From positions 1 through 64,000 of the forward strand of contig CALNHX010002796.1 in the NCBI GenBank assembly GCA_940337035.1: DNA of 64,000 nt, in the 5' to 3' direction. A model generated the notes under the pieces. The model was not told the DNA's origin and searched no databases. It was given only the letters and a program-made list of their open reading frames with translations. Both the position numbers and the translations under genes were made by a program. This document shows positions 58,885 through 64,000 of this stretch, in pieces (positions within the stretch are counted from its first letter, which is position 1; the number at the start of each line of letters is the position of its first letter). The stretch is from Agriotes lineatus (lineage: Eukaryota > Arthropoda > Insecta > Coleoptera > Elateridae).

Positions 58885-59802
58885 TAGTCAAATTTATACC
58901 CATTCGGAGTCACGTGATAATCTAGTAATTTTACGTATGTCGATTCTTAAAATGCAATTTTAGGGTAATAAATGACATTCCGTTTTGTAGGTTATCCTGA
59001 CATCTGCCAATTTCTAAAACAAGGTTGATACGGCTTTATTCTCTTATATGAAATCAAACTGACACAGGTTAAAGAAAACATAACATGTCGTAAAATGTAA
59101 ATATAATAAAGATATGTCAGCTGCTACATTAAAAACCTGCTGCGTATAGCAAATTTTAAATCAATTTCTGTGCATGTATGTTCTGTTATAAAACATTGCC
59201 ATTTGAAGCCTATTTCCTTGCACAATCTATTTAGGGATGAAACTGAATGTAAAAAATCTCCTCCAGGTTCATCAACCAAGCGTTTTTTAGGTTTTTTTAT
59301 GGTTACAAATTCTTTAGCTACATACATTTTATATATAGTGTCCCTGATGGAGTTCTTGACTGCTTCGTCGACTTCCGTTTTTGCATTCTTCACTTTCTGG
59401 CTCATATTTTCGGTAAATTGTGCTCTCCGAGATATTTAACGCAAGAGACGCACGGCGAACAGCGCTGGAAAGTGAAACTGTTGATTTACTATTATTAATA
59501 TTGTCGTACTCTTCATAAAAAAACGCATAATATTCAAATTGTTGTGACTGCTCGTTATACCGCATGTCCGATGGTTTCTTTTAATTTTCAGTTTTGGGCT
59601 CAACAATTTTAGGTTTTATTACCCTTATCTCAATAACTTACACGAAAAATATAATCTGACAGATTAGAAACGTCAAATTTTAAAATTAATTTTATGAATC
59701 GACATGCCTTTTTTTCGAATTTCTTCCATTTCATCTATTTTACTAAAGATGAACAGTGACAGACAAAAGTCACGTGACTCCGAATGGGTATAATTTTGAC
59801 TA
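58885..59802. mobile_element. Internally deleted Tc1/mariner-type element with TA target duplication
   Basis: Ends of 33 bp (tagtcaaa.ttataccc.. through gtcacgtga) are inverted with a single mismatch, flanked by TA at 58,883-58,884 and 59,803-59,804. It encloses the N-terminal part of a transposase on the - strand but no catalytic domain. Confidence 0.85.
59124..59565 (-). pseudogene. Transposase N-terminal (HTH and linker) relic
   Basis: Two overlapping frames (59,565-59,329 and 59,405-59,124). The first has a helix-turn-helix-like A-L-N-I-S-E-S-T-I-Y-R; the second has D-T-I-Y-K-M-Y, then S-L-N-R-L-C-K-E-I-G-F-K-W, typical of the second DNA-binding domain just before the DDE domain in a common insect transposase group. 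A frameshift separates the pieces, and the DDE domain is missing. Confidence 0.7.
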
Positions 59803-59902
59803 TACACGACAAAAGGTTCACATGTTCATACAGCGTTTTATTTTGATATTCAAAAGCGAAATTTGCAAGGAAACCACAGGTAAACTGAGTCGAATCTCCC
59901 GC

Positions 59903-60570
59903 CTAGCAACATCTAACTTGGTTTTGTTTCAGGTTGTAACATAAAAACGCCGCGTTACTATCTTTTGTCTTGGCTTCCTGTAAAAACTGCAAATCCTGGC
60001 ATAAATCGCATTTTCTAGTGACGCCACGCGATTTTCTGGAACTTGAACGTATCTGGATGCTCGGAAACACGATTGATCTCTTCAGCAAGATGTGTCCTCG
60101 AAGTCCACTGGCTTTTCTGACTCCAACCACATAAAAACCTGCCAAATCGTACCTTTTAAAATATCGCCGACCTCGCCTCTGGAGCAGCTGCAGCTGACGC
60201 CAACGCCCTTATTTGCTGGAAGTTGCTTCCTTGGCACCAAATCTTCTTGTAGGATGTTGTTAAGCCTATTCCCGACCTGTAGGATTTGAGAGTCCTGGCT
60301 TCTGACGTTGCAATGGGCTGGTATTGCAGTTTGAAATTTCCAGGTTGTCGGAGCTGAAACCACCCCGATCTTGCAAAATGTTCTAAACTTTTTCGGTGGA
60401 GACACTTTTAATAACATTTTCACTTTTGCCCGGTGACTTGTAGAATAACTTTGTAGACTTTTTAGATCTTGCAAATAACTTTTATTATATAAAACACCTA
60501 AAATCAGGAGCATCATTTGTCCACAAGTTGACATTACAGGAATTATTTTATATTTGTCTTTTTTTAACAA
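59903..60570 (-). other. Unrecognised overlapping frames
   Basis: A 162-codon frame (60,082-60,570) overlaps an 80-codon frame (59,903-60,145) on the same strand. The first begins with a hydrophobic segment that could be a signal or membrane anchor after M-S-T-C-G-Q-M-M-L-L-I-L-G-V-L. No family recognised; whether either is a gene is uncertain. Confidence 0.25.
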
Positions 60571-61425
60571 AATAACATCGCGTTACCTAGTAACCGCGAT
60601 CTAATATTGTTGAAAGAATATACGTTTTGGTTACAATTACACATAAAAGAATAAAATTTGATTAACATGTGTGTTGCTTAAAACTAGAAATTGTCTTTAC
60701 TTCTTATCCATAAAAATTTTCCTTTATTTTTAGATAAATTGTTATTTATCACTGCTCTGCTATGAACACTTAGTTTTAAATTGCACTGACGCTTAAGTTC
60801 AATTTTAACCACGTCACTAATTATTCTTCATTTCAGTTGCCCTCGTTCTGCATTGCTCTTTGAAAATTCTATCTTATCTTGTTTTGATTTCCATCTACCT
60901 TACAGCTTGCTTGCTTTTCACTGTCCCGCACGTTTGTTAATAACTCTACGTTCATATTCATTATGCACATATCCAACCTTTTTCAATATTTAATTACATT
61001 TTGTCCGGCTTCAAATATGCTCAAACCTACCATATTACTTATATTATATTAGACATCTTAAATCTTTCTTTTACTCAAACTTCAAATTCAATCCTTCCGA
61101 AACCTGCTGCTTATGCTAGCCTTTATCCCTCTAATTATGCTTCTTGCATTTTATTTTCAATGCATTTAATACCTTCAACTACTGTCTAGATTGCAATTAA
61201 ATGAAATATTTCAATTCTGTGCTTTAATTGACTTTGTTCAATATTTCTTAATGCATACAGAATAAAATTGCGAGCACTAAACCATCTCAATATAAAACAG
61301 TAGCTAGTAGAAGCGATGCATTGTTATCATTTTAGTTATGTTTACCTATTTTAATTAAAATAATCTTGCTGCGCATAAACATTGCTGTGAAACTCGTGCT
61401 CTAGAACAACATACACATGTAATGA
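60571..61425. other. AT-rich interval without a recognised gene
   Basis: A 62-codon frame at 61,001-61,189 has no motif. Nothing else seen. Confidence 0.35.
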
Positions 61426-61429
61426 CAAT

Positions 61430-62010
61430 GTTAGATTAACTTTTAATCATAAAAACAGGTAAGCTTTACCTATTAGAAGAAATGGTTTAAACAGAGAAAC
61501 TAGCAGCTATATAGAATACCGACTTGAATGCAAAGCAAGCCTGCAGCTTGGGCGCAGTTTAGTGAACTTCAGATCCTCGAAAACACACTGGGGACACCAC
61601 TGACCCACGAGGATGGTTGCCAGATTGACAGCAATTCGGAAATTTAACTTGGGGCCCGAGCAATCCACAAAGGTGATGTCTAACCGACCGACGATTTACC
61701 CTTACGGTAATGTTCACGCAACGAGGCTGAATGAATTGTTGTACTTGTATGAAAATTCGACCACAGCCGTTCCTTGGAATTTAGCTGCTTTTAGCCCAAG
61801 ATTGCAAAACCGATCAATATATTTAAGCAGTTTGCAGTTGAGTCCTCTAGTACTACTTAACTTCACGTCATTAGAAGTTGCACCGCATTTAATACCCAAA
61901 GAAGGAACGTCTATTTTTGTGCTTTCCGCTTTGTTTTTGTTTGCGACTTTTCTCATTGCAACACAAAATATCAGAAACAATAAAATAATGCTCAAATTGC
62001 TATCGCATTG
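61430..62010 (+). repeat. Diverged dispersed repeat, copy 2 (possible solo LTR)
   Basis: Partner of 57,370-57,950, in the same orientation, with the same order of landmarks including the TATTTAAG box (about 61,830). The open frame 61,613-62,011 crosses it; because the frame is not kept in the other copy, I do not call it a gene. Confidence 0.5.
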
Positions 62011-62099
62011 AAATCCGGTTTGGGAGCGCTCGCTTTGTCAGCAGTTAATCCTCTGTAGGCGTTGCGCATGACTGAGCTGACGGTTTCGCGCATTTGCAA

Positions 62100-62610
62100 T
62101 GAATGAATGCCAACAGAACTACAATATCGCTATTGCCATCGATCAGAATGCAAAAATCAGACCACAACTCAAAAATTTTAAATAATATATCAATGAGATC
62201 TATAGGTTTTCGTGCAGGGTTCTGTTGGAGACCAATGATGTTGATTCCGCTAATAAGCAGAGCGTTTTTGCATAATATTTCTGTAAGATATCTTTATTTG
62301 GGAGTCTAAACCATCCATATAGGCCTTATGATAGTTTTACACACAAGCCACTTGCTTGCTAGGGAATCCAATCTACTGGTACATCTTGTTTACTCGGCTC
62401 TTCGGTTCTTTTCTTTCTGTGAGTTTTTCATGTAAGCTTTTGTCTATATGCATACCTAAATATCGAACTATATCTACTTAGATCACTGCTCAAAGTGACG
62501 GTTAGACATAGTTTTTTCCTTAATGTGAACGTAACGTGAACGAATTTGTTTTCATTTACACTAATTTTCAATTTTTACATCTATTGAGAGACAGTATGTA
62601 AATGTAATTT
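62100..62610 (-). pseudogene. Jockey-type reverse-transcriptase C-terminal relic
   Basis: On the - strand near 62,560-62,500: K-F-V-H-V-T-F-T-L-R-K-K, later F-R-Y...R-Q-K-L-T followed by a stop and K-T-H-R-K-K-R. This matches the T-F-T-L-R...Y-L-G...D-x-x-L-T-W...H-I stretch of jockey-like elements. A weaker continuation (E-L-W-S...) follows toward 62,190. It is interrupted by stops and lacks everything upstream. Confidence 0.7.
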
Positions 62611-64000
62611 CAATTTGTGGATGACAACACCTGGAAAGCTATTACATGCAAAAGCGCTGTATTCTCTGCAAAAATTACAATGACGTTGAAGTTGTTGGCT
62701 CTTATAAGAACGCAAATGCAAATGCGCTGGTCGATACAATACGCGTACGTAAATACATTTTGCTGGAACTGTTGCTGCGTACTATTGAAAACGACGCGTA
62801 TTCGATTGCGTCACTCAGATTGCGGTCGGCACGTACGTAAAATTTTGCCACGGACTGCTCGGTGAAGCCTAGATTGCTGTTGATTCACATTCATCTTACT
62901 TCGCGACCTACTCGAATTTTCGTACAGAGTATATTGTCTCCAAATAGACGCTTTAAATGTACTTTTGAAATATGGCAAGAAATTGTGTACTCACCTGTAC
63001 CCCGTGAAAATGCGTTCACTTAATTCGTAAGCTCTTGTTCGCTGCACTTTAAAATTGTGCAAATTCGCATAATGCACTTCTGGAGTAGCAGCACGAGTTC
63101 TGCCCGTTAAAATGGTGTGCGACTAATGTTGAACTTGAAGGGCCAACGAAAACTGTTTCGGAGCTGAAATATTCACTCTTCCCGCGGACAAGCTTGGAGG
63201 TGTAATGCAAATTGTTTTAAATATATTTAGTTCAGTTCTTTTCACACAATTTTATTGTTCTTATATAATGACTTCGTCTAAAAATAGAAGTTATCTTGCT
63301 TTACCTAAAATACTACACGGAACCAGATAATTGTACCTTTTGATGAACCACAATCACACCAGTTCTAAGTTTTTTTGATGAAGCAACTTTACAAAACATA
63401 TTTTAAGTGCAAAGTTAAAAACTTCTATACTGTATATTTTTAAAATATTTTCGTAATTTATTGCCCAAGGTTTCTAATTCTGATTTTATAGTACCTTGGA
63501 ACGCAAAATAAGTCTATTAAATAAGTTGACCACGTTCTATGTATATCGTTTTTAATATTTAGTTCTAGCTTTTTAGAAATCAATCGATGTCTTTTATTTT
63601 ATTTATCTAATAAACCTGACATTTTTAGGCAAAATCAATGAAGCGGGAAGTGTGGAAATTAATGGCGGAGTGTAGAGATCCCGATTTGAAGAAAAAGGTA
63701 TTAAGTTTACTACTTATAAAATATATTTATATCAAAGTTCGTGTTAATAGGTCAACGCACTTTCTCTGCAACTATTGCACGACGACGTTAGAATTACAGC
63801 TGGAGGCTTCTTTACTATCGATTTGCCTTTAATATTTACGGTAAGAAGGTTTTACGACAATATAGTAGTAATTACTGTTTTTCTAATCTAATGAAGCGAT
63901 ACGCGTCTTCAGGATTATAAGAACTTATCTTCAGAAACACAGGAATACAATAATAATATTTTGATATACAAAATCTTCTTACATCAAACCGGTCATCAAA
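62611..64000. other. Interval without a recognised gene
   Basis: Only short frames (for example 62,617-62,865 and 63,638-63,832) without recognisable domains. Interval continues beyond the window. Confidence 0.35.

Noticed and set aside
61613..62011. 132-codon frame as a gene with a C-terminal membrane segment
   Set aside because: It overlaps a dispersed repeat whose partner copy does not keep the frame.

Overview
The window looks like arthropod, most likely insect, nuclear DNA. Two intron-containing genes of the insect gustatory-receptor family, jockey-type and other non-LTR retrotransposon scraps, TA-flanked Tc1/mariner-type elements and a Polinton/Maverick (adintovirus-like) element all point that way. 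I cannot name the order or species from the sequence.

Layout. (1) 1-26,410: an uninterrupted satellite. Its base unit is 9 bp (gtc + two triplets); four 9-mers make a 36-bp unit, and these are organised into larger duplicated blocks of about 1.6, 3.9 and 5.4 kb. The long open frames here on both strands come from a period divisible by three; I do not regard them as genes. (2) 26,412-41,320: a 14.9-kb Polinton/adintovirus-like element with terminal inverted repeats of about 0.46 kb starting AG...CT. It holds a BIR-domain (IAP) remnant joined to a packaging-ATPase fragment, two copies of an unnamed ~150-residue protein gene (one frameshifted), a ~104-residue gene, a full-length intronless matrix metalloproteinase (MMP) gene, a second tiny PolB relic, an 86-residue gene, and a protein-primed family-B DNA polymerase broken by one nonsense codon and by loss of the motif-C region. 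I recognised no integrase, capsid or protease gene. (3) 41,398-64,000: ordinary AT-rich insect DNA with a truncated gustatory-receptor pseudogene, two gustatory-receptor first exons (each ending at a phase-0 splice donor at the same protein position), two decayed Tc1/mariner-type elements with TA target duplications, a foldback element with internal ~15-bp subrepeats, a palindromic MITE and several decayed retroelement or transposase fragments.

How the parts fit. The element in region 2 seems unable to move or package by itself (broken polymerase, truncated ATPase, no recognised integrase or capsid genes), yet keeps open reading frames for the MMP and several small proteins, three of them behind TATA-like boxes. 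It looks like a decayed virus-like transposon whose cargo outlived its replication and packaging genes. Its left terminus abuts the satellite while its right terminus abuts a truncated receptor pseudogene, and the flanks show no matching target-site duplication, so the locus was probably rearranged after insertion. The MMP-bearing element and the satellite's nested structure are the two most notable items.
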